A program made the translations under genes and the position numbers. From an uncultured Lachnospiraceae bacterium (GTDB lineage Bacteria > Bacillota > Clostridia > Lachnospirales > Lachnospiraceae), in the NCBI GenBank assembly GCA_902793685.1, contig CADBEN010000005.1, positions 62,001 to 126,000 on the forward strand: a DNA stretch of 64,000 bases. The letters are read 5' to 3'. Shown piece by piece: positions 34,110-42,853 of the stretch. Each line of letters starts with the position of its first letter. Position 1 is the first letter of the stretch. The notes below the pieces were generated by a model. It made no database searches, was not told where the DNA came from, and saw only the letters and a list, made by a program, of their open reading frames with translations.

Positions 34110-35651
34110 ATGACTTTAGCACAGAGTATTATCATCGCCACCATCGTGGCATACCTGGGCGCCATGCTGCTCATCGGTCTCTATTTCAGCAGAAAGGGAT
34201 CTGCTGACAGCTCCGATGAATTCTACATCGGCGGCCGTTCCCTGGGACCGATCGTCACCGCCATGAGCGCGGAAGCGTCGGACATGAGTTCCTATCTGCT
34301 GATGGGCCTTCCGGGCCTTGCCTACATCTCGGGCGTCGCAGAGTGCGGCTGGACCATCATCGGCCTCGCCGGCGGCACCTATCTGAACTTCCTGCTGGTG
34401 GCAAAGCTTCTGCGTCGGTATTCCGCGGAGATCAACGCCATCACCATCCCGGAGTATTTCTCCAAGCGCTACGGAGATACGAAACATACCATTTCTCTGA
34501 TCTCGGCGCTTATCATCATCATCTTCTTTATCCCGTACACTGCTTCCGGCTTTAAGGCAGTGGGAACCCTGTTCAACAGCCTCTTCGGCGTTGAGTACCA
34601 TGCGGCCATGATCGCGGGTGCCATTGTCATTGTCACCTACACGGCGCTGGGCGGCTTCATGGCGGTCTCCACCACGGACCTGATCCAGAGTATCTTTATG
34701 ACGATCGCTCTGGTCATCATCGTCTTCTTCGGGATCGAGAAGGCAGGCGGCATGAACAACGTCGTCACCAACGCGCAGGAGCTTCCGGGCTACCTGAACC
34801 TGTTCCAGGGCTACAACTGGGCGGACAAGAGCGCGGGAACCTACGGTTTCCTGACCATCGTCTCCACGCTGGCATGGGGTCTCGGCTACTTCGGAATGCC
34901 CCACATCCTGCTCCGCTTCATGGCGATCCGTCACGAGGACGATGTCAAGACGTCCCGCCGCATCGCGGCAGTCTGGTGCGTCCTCTCCATGGCTATTGCG
35001 ATGTTCATCGGCATCATCGGCTACAGCGTTTCCAAGGCCGGCGTCATCCCGATGCTGGAGACCAGCTCCGATTCCGAGACTGTCATCATCCAGCTGGCAA
35101 ACGTCATGAGTGAGCACGGCTTCTTCTTCGCGCTGATCGCCGGCGTCATCATGGCAGGCATTCTGGCCGCGACCATGAGTACCGCGGATTCCCAGCTGCT
35201 GGCGGCAAGCTCCTCCGTCTCCCAGGACCTGGTCCAGGATTTCGGCGGAAAGAAGCTGGACAATGAGACCAACATGAAGTATGCGCGTCTCACTGTCTTC
35301 GGCATTGCGCTGGTCGCACTGATCCTTGCGTGGAATCCGAACAGCTCCGTGTTCCGTGTCGTCAGCTTCGCGTGGGCGGGCTTCGGCGCGACCTTCGGTC
35401 CCGCCATGCTGATCTCCCTCTTCTGGAGACGTTCCACCCGTCAGGGCTGCATCGCGGGTCTGGTGGCAGGCGGCATCATGATCTTTGTCTGGAAGTTCGG
35501 CCTTGCGCCCATGGGCGGTGTGTTCGGCATCTACGAGCTCCTGCCGGCTTTCATCGTCAACCTGATCGTGAACGTCTGCGTTTCCCTCGCGACGCCGGAA
35601 CCGGGCGCCGGGATCCTTGCAGTCTATGACAAGGTGCACACAAAGAAGTGA
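34110..35651 (+). CDS. putP: Sodium:solute symporter, PutP-like (sodium/proline)
   Basis: A 513-residue member of the sodium:solute symporter family with about 13 membrane spans. The PutP-like N-terminus (DEFYIGGRSLGPIVTAMSAEASDMSSYLLMG-type segment) contains the Na+/proline-binding helix 2 region, and WGLGYFGMPHILLRFMAI and AGILAATMSTADSQLLAASS are also typical. Proline is the most likely substrate, but related members carry other amino acids or carboxylates. Na+ coupling fits a cell whose glutaconyl-CoA decarboxylase exports Na+. The ribosome site is AAGGGGG. Confidence 0.88.
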   Translation: MTLAQSIIIATIVAYLGAMLLIGLYFSRKGSADSSDEFYIGGRSLGPIVTAMSAEASDMSSYLLMGLPGLAYISGVAECGWTIIGLAGGTYLNFLLVAKLLRRYSAEINAITIPEYFSKRYGDTKHTISLISALIIIIFFIPYTASGFKAVGTLFNSLFGVEYHAAMIAGAIVIVTYTALGGFMAVSTTDLIQSIFMTIALVIIVFFGIEKAGGMNNVVTNAQELPGYLNLFQGYNWADKSAGTYGFLTIVSTLAWGLGYFGMPHILLRFMAIRHEDDVKTSRRIAAVWCVLSMAIAMFIGIIGYSVSKAGVIPMLETSSDSETVIIQLANVMSEHGFFFALIAGVIMAGILAATMSTADSQLLAASSSVSQDLVQDFGGKKLDNETNMKYARLTVFGIALVALILAWNPNSSVFRVVSFAWAGFGATFGPAMLISLFWRRSTRQGCIAGLVAGGIMIFVWKFGLAPMGGVFGIYELLPAFIVNLIVNVCVSLATPEPGAGILAVYDKVHTKK

Positions 35652-35691
35652 TTCCGGAAGGCCGGAGCACGGTAAAAAAATGAAGATCCGG

Positions 35692-35738
35692 GATATCCCG
35701 CCGGGACAGAAATTGTTCCGCCGGGATATTCTTTTTTT
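35692..35738 (+). terminator. Rho-independent terminator of the symporter gene
   Basis: GATATCCCG (35692-35700) pairs with CGGGATATT (35722-35730), with partial pairing inside, followed by CTTTTTTT. Confidence 0.85.
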
Positions 35739-35758
35739 GCTTTTTTTTCACAACTTCA

Positions 35759-35767
35759 TGATACGAT
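35759..35767 (+). promoter_or_regulatory. Extended -10 promoter of the ABC exporter gene
   Basis: TGaTACGAT fits the extended -10 motif, placed about 37 bases ahead of the ATG. Confidence 0.5.
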
Positions 35768-35803
35768 AAATCCATATAGATTCATTCAGAGGAGGTGATA
35801 TTT

Positions 35804-37681
35804 ATGCCCGGACCCATGCACGGCTTCGGCCGCGGTTATCTGACGGAGGAGGAGAAGGCAAACCGCCCGAAAGTAACCTGGCCGCTTCTGAAACGCGTCT
35901 TTTCCTGGCTCGCGCCGTATAAGTTCCAGATGCTTCTGGTGATCATGGCGATCTTCGTGTCCTCAGTCTTCAGTCTGATGCCCTCGGTGCTGACCGGACG
36001 GATCATCGACGAAGGGCTGATCGGCAGGGATCTGAACGCCCTGATCCGGCTGATCCTTCTTTCACTGGCGGTGACCCTGGGCGCGAACCTGATCGGTGTC
36101 TTCGAGAGTTACCTGAACACCTGGATCGCCCAGCACATCACCTTCGACATGCGGAACCAGATGTACCGCCATCTCCAGGAGATGTCGCAGCGCTTTTTTA
36201 CCACGAACAATCAGGGCGATATCATCACCCGCATGACCAGCGATATCGACGGCGTCCAGCGGACCATCACCAACACTCTGACGGATATCCTGCGGAACGC
36301 CATCACGCTGATCGTCGCAGTGACGGTCATGTACCGGCAGAACCCCATCCTCGCGACGGTGGGCATCCTGATCATCCCCCTCTTTACGATCCCGACCCGG
36401 AGCGCCGGCCGGACCCGCTGGTCCCTGACCCGGGAAGCCCAGGCCGCCAGCGACGAGATCAACGGGATCCTCAACGAGACCCTTTCCGTCAGCGGCCAGC
36501 AGCTGGTGAAGCTTTTCGGCAAGGAGAAATACGAGTACGACCGCTACGAGGCGGCGAACCGCAGAATGATCGACCTGAACATCAAGGAGAGCATGGCGGG
36601 CCGCTGGTTCCGCGTGGTCATCACCACCTTCTCCAGCATCGGCCCCATGCTGCTTTACCTGGTGGGCGGCATTCTCATGATGAAGTACGACTCGGATCTG
36701 ACGGTGGGCGACATCACCGTTCTGGTGGCCCTTTTAGGACGCATGTACGGCCCGGTGAACCAGCTCCTGAATATCCAGGTGGACTGGATCCGCTCCATGG
36801 CTCTGTTCAAACGTCTTTTCGAGTATTTCGACATGCCGGCGGAGATCCGGAACGCGGACGATGCTGTCGTCCCGGCAGAAGAGTCGGAGGGCTGCGTGGA
36901 ATTCCGGCATGTGGATTTCTCTTATAATCCGGAGCGTCAGATCCTGAAGAATGTGACCTTCAATCTGGAGAGCGGGCGATGCATTGCCATCGTGGGGCCC
37001 TCCGGATCCGGCAAGAGTACACTGATCAACCTGATCCCGCGGATGTACGATGTCACCGGCGGCGAAGTGCTTTTTGACGGCACGGACGTGCGGAAGCTGG
37101 ATCTTGCCTGGCTCCGGCAGAATATCGGCATCGTGAGCCAGGAGACCTATCTTTTCAACGGGACCATCCGGGAAAACCTGCTCTACGCGAAGCCGGACGC
37201 GACGGAAGAGGAGATCATCGAAGCCTGCAAAAAGGCCAACATCTATGATTTTGTCCAGAAGCAGGAGCTGGGTCTGGACTGTGTGGTCGGAAACCGGGGC
37301 CTGAAGCTTTCCGGCGGGGAGAAGCAGCGCATCAGCATCGCCCGCGTGCTCCTGAAGGATCCGGCGCTGCTCATTTTCGACGAGGCGACCTCCTCCCTGG
37401 ATTCGATCTCCGAGGCGAAGATCCAGGAGGCCATCGACCCGCTGATCGAGGCCAGGACCAGCATCCTGATCGCCCACCGGCTGTCCACGATCCTTCACGC
37501 AGACGAGATCCTGGTGCTGAAGGACGGGGAGATCGTCGAGCGGGGCGTACACGAGGAACTGGTGAAGAAGGGCGGCGTCTACACGGAGCTCTACGAGACC
37601 CAGTTCCGGCAGGCGCTGGACGCGGTGCGCGAGGCCGGCACGGGATACCCCGAAGCCTATGGTCCGTCGGACGTATACTGA
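35804..37681 (+). CDS. ABC transporter, fused permease and ATPase (exporter type)
   Basis: A 625-residue half-transporter that should dimerise. The N-terminal ~330 residues carry six membrane helices of the type I exporter fold. The nucleotide-binding domain follows with Walker A GPSGSGKST, Q-loop NIGIVSQETYLFNG, signature LSGGEKQR, Walker B LLIFDEATSSLD and switch AHRLS, all intact. The start at 35804 follows GAGGAGG with eight bases of spacing; the longer frame would start within that site. It has no partner gene nearby, so a homodimer is likely. Typical substrates are drugs, lipids or peptides. Confidence 0.93.
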   Translation: MPGPMHGFGRGYLTEEEKANRPKVTWPLLKRVFSWLAPYKFQMLLVIMAIFVSSVFSLMPSVLTGRIIDEGLIGRDLNALIRLILLSLAVTLGANLIGVFESYLNTWIAQHITFDMRNQMYRHLQEMSQRFFTTNNQGDIITRMTSDIDGVQRTITNTLTDILRNAITLIVAVTVMYRQNPILATVGILIIPLFTIPTRSAGRTRWSLTREAQAASDEINGILNETLSVSGQQLVKLFGKEKYEYDRYEAANRRMIDLNIKESMAGRWFRVVITTFSSIGPMLLYLVGGILMMKYDSDLTVGDITVLVALLGRMYGPVNQLLNIQVDWIRSMALFKRLFEYFDMPAEIRNADDAVVPAEESEGCVEFRHVDFSYNPERQILKNVTFNLESGRCIAIVGPSGSGKSTLINLIPRMYDVTGGEVLFDGTDVRKLDLAWLRQNIGIVSQETYLFNGTIRENLLYAKPDATEEEIIEACKKANIYDFVQKQELGLDCVVGNRGLKLSGGEKQRISIARVLLKDPALLIFDEATSSLDSISEAKIQEAIDPLIEARTSILIAHRLSTILHADEILVLKDGEIVERGVHEELVKKGGVYTELYETQFRQALDAVREAGTGYPEAYGPSDVY

Positions 37682-37698
37682 CCGCATCCTTGCGGAGC

Positions 37699-37746
37699 GT
37701 TTATCCAGGCCGGAGACCGGACTCCGGCCTGGATAAACATTTTTTA
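37699..37746 (+). terminator. Rho-independent terminator of the ABC exporter gene
   Basis: A perfect 17-bp stem (37699-37715 with 37722-37738) with a six-base loop, followed by CATTTTTT. Confidence 0.95.
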
Positions 37747-37874
37747 TACAGATTGGGGCGGCGGAACTGTGCCGCGGTTATTGTAATGTAGTATAATTGA
37801 GTCAGCCGGGAAAACGGCGGTTCCGTGCTTCAGAGAAAGAAGGACGAAGCCATCAAAAAAAACAGGAGGGTTTT

Positions 37875-38675
37875 ATGGATATGGATATTGCAGTTGCTCT
37901 TGGAATTATCACCGCAGCGGCCGGAAAGCTTTTATTTGCACTGATCGCCTATCTGATCGGACGCGCGATCGTCGATTCGATCGTCAAGGCGGTGGGGAAG
38001 CTGAAGGCGATGGATAAAGTCGAGCCCACAGCCCGCAGCTTCATTCTCAGCTTCGTCCGCATCGGACTCTATGTGGTCCTGCTCGTCACGATCATCGGCA
38101 TTCTGGGAGTCCCGATGGCATCTGTCGTCGCTATCCTTGCTTCCGCCGGCGTGACGGTCGGCCTGGCTCTGCAGGGCGCGCTGGCGAATCTTGCCGGCGG
38201 CCTGATGCTCATGTTCTTCAAGCCGTTCGCGGTAGGTGATTTTGTGGAAGCGGCCGGCGTCTCCGGCGTGGTGAAAGAGGTCACCATGTTCTACACCACG
38301 ATCATGACGCTGGACAACCGCCGCGTCACGGTTCCGAACGGCAGCCTGATGAACGCAAACGTCACCAACTATTCCAGCCAGGATCTGCGCCGTGTCGACC
38401 TGACCTTCGCATGCGCGAAATCTGAGGCTCCGGCAAACATCCAGAACATCATGCAGGAAGTCATGGCAAAGCATGACAAGGTCCTCAAGGCACCGGAGGC
38501 TGACGCTCCCTTCGCGAGACTGTCCGGCGGCACCAACGAGGCCATGGAGTTTACCGTCCGTGCATGGTGCAGGAATGCGGATTACTGGGATGTGTATTTT
38601 GACCTGACCCAGCAGATCACCGAGGCCCTCGGCGCTGCAGGCGTCCAGGCACCGGCAGTCAGGATCGTCAAGTAA
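37875..38675 (+). CDS. mscS: Small-conductance mechanosensitive channel (MscS family)
   Basis: A 266-residue MscS channel, about the length of the E. coli protein. Three membrane helices occupy roughly residues 1-110. The pore helix is Gly/Ala-rich (SVVAILASAGVTVGLALQGALANLAGG), followed by the beta domain (FAVGDFVEAAGVSGVVKEV, TVPNGSLMNANVTNYS) and the mixed C-terminal domain. It opens under osmotic down-shock to release solutes. The start at 37875 follows ACAGGAGGG. A TATAAT lies at 37792-37797 as a possible -10. Confidence 0.94.
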   Translation: MDMDIAVALGIITAAAGKLLFALIAYLIGRAIVDSIVKAVGKLKAMDKVEPTARSFILSFVRIGLYVVLLVTIIGILGVPMASVVAILASAGVTVGLALQGALANLAGGLMLMFFKPFAVGDFVEAAGVSGVVKEVTMFYTTIMTLDNRRVTVPNGSLMNANVTNYSSQDLRRVDLTFACAKSEAPANIQNIMQEVMAKHDKVLKAPEADAPFARLSGGTNEAMEFTVRAWCRNADYWDVYFDLTQQITEALGAAGVQAPAVRIVK

Positions 38676-38701
38676 AATAATATATCAGTTTCGGCAGAAC
38701 G

Positions 38702-38754
38702 CTGCCGCATACGGGAACCCGGTCATCGGGCCGCCCGGATGCGGCAGTTTTTTT
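38702..38754 (+). terminator. Rho-independent terminator after mscS
   Basis: CTGCCGCAT and CGGG (38702-38715) pair with CCCG and ATGCGGCAG (38734-38747), followed by seven T. The rest of the gap to 38921 shows nothing else clear. Confidence 0.9.
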
Positions 38755-38921
38755 GCGCGATAAGGCAGGAGAACTGCCGTCGTACCTGCACACGCCTGTC
38801 CGGTTTCGCGGCACCTGTCCCGTTAGACAAACGCGTGTCCTTTGTCCATTGCGGCACAGTACGGTTTCTCTTAAAATTTCAGTATATTAAACTGCGTGAA
38901 CTGCGCAGAAGAGAGGATCGG

Positions 38922-39500
38922 ATGAAACGTCTGTTTTTTGCGAAGTACGGATATATGACATTGTCAGTCCTGTTTTTCCTTGCAGGACTTGCCTATATGT
39001 TCCTGCCGGATCTGCCGGAGATGGCAGTCTGTCTGATGCTGGGGATCCTGCTGATCGTTTACGGGGCCGTGAAGCTGGTCGGGTATCTGGCGCCGGACCG
39101 TTACAGCCTGGCGTTCCAGTACGATATGGCATCTGCCATCATCCTGCTGATACTGGGACTGCTGGTACTGATCTTCAACGTGCGCGCCTACAGACATCTG
39201 CCCAGCGTTCTCGGATTTCTGATCCTTCTGGACAGCGCGATGAGCATTCAGATCTCGAAGGATGCCGCAAAATTCGGGATCCGGACATGGGTGCTTCTGC
39301 TGGTGGTCTCGATCATTACGGCGCTGTTTGCCGTGCTGATCCTGATCGATCCCTTTGAAAGCGGAAGACTTCACCACATCTGTATCGGCCTGGCAGCGCT
39401 TGCGGAAGGCGTCATGAAATACTGTGTGGTGCTCTGCACAGTGGAGAAGAAGGAAAAGAAGGACCGCAGAAGCAGCCGCAGATATGCGGAAAGCCGCTGA
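38922..39500 (+). CDS. DUF308/HdeD-like membrane protein
   Basis: A 192-residue polytopic protein with six predicted hydrophobic helices in three pairs, the arrangement of HdeD/DUF308 proteins (for example LMLGILLIVYGAVKLVGYLA and IILLILGLLVLIFNVRA). The C-terminal ~20 residues are strongly charged (KKEKKDRRSSRRYAESR) and should be cytoplasmic. The start at 38922 follows AGAGGATCGG; the longer frame begins in the terminator of mscS. Function is not established for this family beyond links to acid and membrane stress. Confidence 0.75.
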   Translation: MKRLFFAKYGYMTLSVLFFLAGLAYMFLPDLPEMAVCLMLGILLIVYGAVKLVGYLAPDRYSLAFQYDMASAIILLILGLLVLIFNVRAYRHLPSVLGFLILLDSAMSIQISKDAAKFGIRTWVLLLVVSIITALFAVLILIDPFESGRLHHICIGLAALAEGVMKYCVVLCTVEKKEKKDRRSSRRYAESR

Positions 39501-39594
39501 GTGGTCCGGGAAACGGAGAACCGGAGAGGCTATGATCCGGGAACGACGGAAATGCCTGAAAAAGAAAAGGAAAGGGTAATCCCAGGAGAAAAAA

Positions 39595-40455
39595 ATGAGT
39601 ACAGCCATTGTGACGGACACAAACAGCGGAATTTATGAAAAGCAGGCTGCGGAGCTTGGAATCCATGTGGTACCGATGCCCGTGATCATCGGAGAAGAAA
39701 CCTATTTCGAGGGGGTAAACATTACCCAGGAGGAGTTCTTTGACGCGCTTCTCAGCAATCAGCAGGTGATGACTTCCCAGCCCTCGCCGGAGGATGTGAC
39801 CGGGACCTGGGACCGGGTGCTGGAGGAGTATGATGATCTCGTCTATATTCCGATGTCCAGCGGGCTGAGCGGTTCCTGCCAGACCGCGCGGATCCTGGCG
39901 GAGGATTATAACGGAAGGGTCCAGGTCGCGGATAATCACCGCATTTCTCTGACCATGCGCCACGCCATCGAGGACGCGCAGGTGATGATCAAAAACGGGA
40001 TGAACGCGGCACAGGTAAAGAATGTCCTGGAGCAGACCGCGTTTGATTCCGTGGTCTTCCTCGGCCTTGAGACACTGACATTCCTGAAACGGGGCGGACG
40101 GATCACTCCTGCAGGCGCCGCCATCGGCAGTATTCTGAATATCAAGCCGCTGACGGTGATCCGCGGTGAAAAGCTGGACAAGTTCGCGACGGTCCGCGGA
40201 ACCAAGGCATGCCGCAAGAAGGAAGTGGAAGCCCTCGCGGGCGAGGTCGAGAAGATGAAGGCGCGGGGCCTTCACGTCAAGATCGACACTGCCGGAAGCT
40301 TCCTGCATCAGGAGGACGCCGAGGCATGGCGCGAAATGGTCCAGGAGGCTTTCCCGGACCAGAATGTCCGCTACGATCCGCTGTCTCTGAGCATCTCGGT
40401 CCATACCGGACCGGACAGCTACGGCTGCGCCGCCAGTATCCTTTACGAGAGATAA
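39595..40455 (+). CDS. DegV family fatty-acid-binding protein
   Basis: A 286-residue DegV-fold protein, cytoplasmic, and of the family's normal length. Family marks are the start (AIVTDTNSGI), PMPVIIGEETYFEGVNI, the TSQPSPEDV motif, PMSSGLSGSCQTA and the C-terminal HTGPDSYGCAA. Members bind long-chain fatty acids, and FakB paralogues hand them to the FakA kinase; no fakA is present nearby, so kinase coupling is unproven. The ribosome site is CCAGGAG. A short cccgc/gcggg hairpin followed by a T-run (about 40461-40500) may end the transcript. Confidence 0.92.
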   Translation: MSTAIVTDTNSGIYEKQAAELGIHVVPMPVIIGEETYFEGVNITQEEFFDALLSNQQVMTSQPSPEDVTGTWDRVLEEYDDLVYIPMSSGLSGSCQTARILAEDYNGRVQVADNHRISLTMRHAIEDAQVMIKNGMNAAQVKNVLEQTAFDSVVFLGLETLTFLKRGGRITPAGAAIGSILNIKPLTVIRGEKLDKFATVRGTKACRKKEVEALAGEVEKMKARGLHVKIDTAGSFLHQEDAEAWREMVQEAFPDQNVRYDPLSLSISVHTGPDSYGCAASILYER

Positions 40456-40595
40456 CTGACGGCAGGATCCCGCAGCCTTTTTTCAGGCGGGTCTTTTTCC
40501 TGACAGGATGCTGATTCACAGCGGATTATATAGTAAAATGGTACTGAGGTTCATTACCCGCAGACTTCACTGTATGTACATCAGGAGGTATCAGT

Positions 40596-40919
40596 ATGGG
40601 ACAGGAAAAAACGTTCTCCTCTGCTCTTTCGAATCTGGCAAAAATGAAGACGGACGCAGAAAAGGCGAATGAAAAGGTTCAGGCAGCGACAGACAAGGCT
40701 GTAGCATTTGCGCAGTCCCTGAAGCAGGGCACGAACCAGGCGGCGTCGGCGCCGGCCGCTCCCGCAAAGCCCGCAGCATCCCTGAAGCCCCTTGACGAGA
40801 TCGCAAAGCTTGTCATCAGAGGAAACTACGGCAACGGCGAAGAGAGAAAGAAAAGACTGATCGCGGAAGGCTATGACTATGCGCAGGTGCAGAAGCGTGT
40901 GAATGAGCTGCTGAAATAA
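40596..40919 (+). CDS. Small protein with a C-terminal CW_7 (Cpl-7-like) repeat
   Basis: A 107-residue protein. Residues 1-45 form a charged, likely coiled helix (LAKMKTDAEKANEKVQAATD), followed by an Ala/Pro linker. The last ~42 residues match the CW_7 repeat of the Cpl-7 lysozyme, with LDEIAKLVIRGNYGNGEERKK and LIAEGYDYAQVQKRVNELL. CW_7 repeats normally bind peptidoglycan at the end of secreted lysins, yet this protein has no signal peptide, no membrane span and no catalytic domain. The start follows CAGGAGGT. Role unknown. Confidence 0.8.
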   Translation: MGQEKTFSSALSNLAKMKTDAEKANEKVQAATDKAVAFAQSLKQGTNQAASAPAAPAKPAASLKPLDEIAKLVIRGNYGNGEERKKRLIAEGYDYAQVQKRVNELLK

Positions 40920-40962
40920 GCGGGCAGGCACCTTCTCCGCATCGTTTCGGTATTGTCTTAAC

Positions 40963-41018
40963 AGTCCTCGCAGCACTCCCCTGACTGGAAAACAGGGGAG
41001 CGCCGCAGAGGACTTTTT
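40963..41018. terminator. Terminator between converging CW_7 and IorA-like genes
   Basis: AGTCCTC (40963-40969) pairs with GAGGACT (41008-41014), and inner CTCCCCTG (40976-40983) pairs with CAGGGGAG (40993-41000). TTTTT follows on the plus strand. Confidence 0.88.
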
Positions 41019-41048
41019 CTGTATCCCGGGTCCTGAGTTCCGGGTTCC

Positions 41049-41894
41049 TCACGCCCGCATGCGCAGCATGTCCATGACAGCGTCCCGTCCGGCGAGATCA
41101 ATTACAGCGGCAGCGAGGTCTTCCGTGCTGTCCTCCATTCCTTCGAAGGGGACGATACTGCCGGTCAGTTCATATTTTCCCTTGACTGCGTAGACCGGGA
41201 CCAGAAGCTCTTCCTGAGTGTCATCAAGAACCAGCGCCGTGCGGACGGACTGGAGAAAGCGCCGGATCTGGCTTTCCGGCAGAGGCCAGGCTGTCCCGAT
41301 CTTCAGGACGCGGACGCCGCTGTAGCCGTTGAGGATGCGGATCACTTTTCTGTACGCAGGGCCGCGGACGATGATCCCCTTCCCGCCGTGTCCGTAGATG
41401 GGGTTCCAGCTGCTGTCGGAGAAGGCTTCTTCCGGGATGAGCGGTCTGCTGGGTCCGGCAGGTACAGCCCCGGATGCGGTGCCGCCCGCAGCTTTTTCTT
41501 CCTGCTTCTTCCGGTCCATGATGTAGTCCGTACTGCGGCGCTCCGTCATCGTCCGCTTCCTCGGGATGACGGAGATCCTGGAATTCCGGATCTCCGCAGG
41601 CAGGCGGAGAAGCACCGGTGTCCGGTAGGTTCCTGCGTAAAGCTTCGCGGAGCGTGCCATTTTGCAGGCCTCGGCAGCATCGGCCGGCCAGAATTCCGGG
41701 AGATGTCCTGCGTATCCGGGGCGGTAGCGGACTGCCCGGGTGCAGGTTATGGCGCCGCTTCTGTCACCGGTCCCTGCACCGGTGCTCCCGCCGGTCCCGG
41801 CATCCGGGAACAGGATGATTCCGTCGGCGGTATCCAGAATGTGTGTGCCGGGAACTGAGGCGCGGACTGCTGCGTCACCTGTCATGATCTTCAT
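41049..41894 (-). CDS. Shortened 2-oxoacid (indolepyruvate):ferredoxin oxidoreductase alpha-like protein
   Basis: A 281-residue protein whose parts resemble separate regions of IorA (normally ~600 residues). The start MKIMTGDAAVRAS resembles the IorA N-terminus. PADAAEACKMARSAKLY and TPVLLRLPAEIRNSRISV match the end of the pyrimidine-binding domain, and ILNGYSGVRVLKIGTAWPLPE with ALVLDDTQEELLVP matches domain II. The thiamine-diphosphate domain and C-terminal ferredoxin domain are absent, and a Gly/Thr-rich stretch (AGTGGSTGAGTGDRSG) replaces most of the first domain. The frame is intact with a good GGAGG site, so it may be expressed. It probably lacks the original catalysis. It is divergent from a TetR gene. 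Confidence 0.6.
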   Translation of the reverse strand: MKIMTGDAAVRASVPGTHILDTADGIILFPDAGTGGSTGAGTGDRSGAITCTRAVRYRPGYAGHLPEFWPADAAEACKMARSAKLYAGTYRTPVLLRLPAEIRNSRISVIPRKRTMTERRSTDYIMDRKKQEEKAAGGTASGAVPAGPSRPLIPEEAFSDSSWNPIYGHGGKGIIVRGPAYRKVIRILNGYSGVRVLKIGTAWPLPESQIRRFLQSVRTALVLDDTQEELLVPVYAVKGKYELTGSIVPFEGMEDSTEDLAAAVIDLAGRDAVMDMLRMRA

Positions 41895-42011
41895 TTTGAT
41901 CCTCCTGTATCGGGCTTAAAAGATAAGGCAGATTCAGCCTTTCGATAATAGGACGGAAAAAAACGGAATTCGGTTCACAAAAATCGTAATATTAATAAAA
42001 TCTTAATAAAT

Positions 42012-42033
42012 TCATTGTATGATAAAACAATGA
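42012..42033 (+). promoter_or_regulatory. Palindromic operator over the TetR gene start
   Basis: TCATTGT (42012-42018) and ACAATGA (42027-42033) form a perfect inverted repeat with an eight-base spacer. The spacer region contains a possible -10 (TATGAT, 42018-42023), and the right arm contains the likely ATG. This is the usual geometry for a self-regulating TetR protein. Confidence 0.6.
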
Positions 42034-42746
42034 CAGAGATGGAGATGATTCTCACCGGGGCGTTCTGGGAACTCCTGGAAGAGAAACCCTACAAAAAAAT
42101 AACGGTAAAGGACATTGTGGATCGCTGTAAAGTGAACCGCAATACTTTCTATTACCATTTTGACGGGATAAACTCTCTGTTTGAGGAGGCACTGATCGCC
42201 TGGGAGGAAAAAATATTTCAGGATCCCAGGACGATCGCCCACCCGCTTACCTGTGTGATCCCCATCGCAGAAAACCTGATGGCGCACAGGACAGGTGTGG
42301 AGCATCTCCTGGAGTCGAAGGTCCGGGACACCTTTTTCGGGGAACTGTCCGTGATCGCCCACCGCGCGGCGGATATGTACGTGTCCATTGCGGAGGGCGG
42401 CACAGATGCACAAGCCCCCCGGGAGAAGGGCACAGGTGCACCGGCCCCCCGGGAGAAGGGCACAGGTGCACCGGCTCCCCGGGAGAAGGGCGAAAACGCA
42501 CAGGCTTCCTCCGAAGGGGCAGAAAAGGAGCTGGAACCCCGGACGGAAAAGGGACCGGAAAGAGAACGGAAGCTCCGGATGTACTTTTTCCGGAAAACCT
42601 ATAATGCTTCGGACCGCGCGATCCTGGTCAGGTTTTACCGCTCCGCCCTGGAAGGCTTCGTCACCTCCTGGATCATGGACGGTATGAAATCGGACCTGAC
42701 TTATGAAGTGGAACGGCTTCTGGAACTTTTAAAGCCCCTGAAATAA
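42030..42746 (+). CDS. TetR/AcrR family transcriptional regulator with a repeat linker
   Basis: A 238-residue TetR-type repressor. The N-terminal helix-turn-helix is clear (PYKKITVKDIVDRCKVNRNT, then FYYHF). The C-terminal helical ligand domain is split by a hydrophilic insert (~residues 122-165) made of ~10-residue repeats, GTGAPAPREK, encoded by 30-nt DNA repeats. No ribosome site precedes any start. The ATG at 42030 is chosen because a -10 at 42018 would start the transcript almost exactly there (leaderless). A TTG at 42015 is the alternative. It is divergent from the IorA-like gene, a plausible target along with itself. Confidence 0.8.
   Translation: MTEMEMILTGAFWELLEEKPYKKITVKDIVDRCKVNRNTFYYHFDGINSLFEEALIAWEEKIFQDPRTIAHPLTCVIPIAENLMAHRTGVEHLLESKVRDTFFGELSVIAHRAADMYVSIAEGGTDAQAPREKGTGAPAPREKGTGAPAPREKGENAQASSEGAEKELEPRTEKGPERERKLRMYFFRKTYNASDRAILVRFYRSALEGFVTSWIMDGMKSDLTYEVERLLELLKPLK
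42399..42488 (+). repeat. Three in-frame 30-nt tandem repeats in the TetR gene
   Basis: Copies lie at 42399-42428, 42429-42458 and 42459-42488, with a degenerate fourth starting at 42489. Copies 2 and 3 differ by one base. Each encodes ten residues (G-T-G/D-A-P/Q-A-P-R-E-K), so copy-number change would keep the frame. Confidence 0.92.
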
Positions 42747-42779
42747 CACAGAAACGTTCTCGCATTTCACGGGCGGTAG

Positions 42780-42788
42780 TGTTAAAAT
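42780..42788 (+). promoter_or_regulatory. Extended -10 promoter of the rRNA methyltransferase gene
   Basis: TGtTAAAAT fits the extended -10 element, 65 bases ahead of the ATG. Confidence 0.5.
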
Positions 42789-42853
42789 GATGTGTAACTC
42801 TGCGGTCAGGGGTTTCCGGACCGCGCGTTAATCTTACCCGGCAGGAGCGGAAG

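Noticed and set aside
42399..42488. CRISPR-like direct repeats.
   Set aside because: The 30-nt repeats are in tandem without spacers, and lie in frame within a TetR gene.
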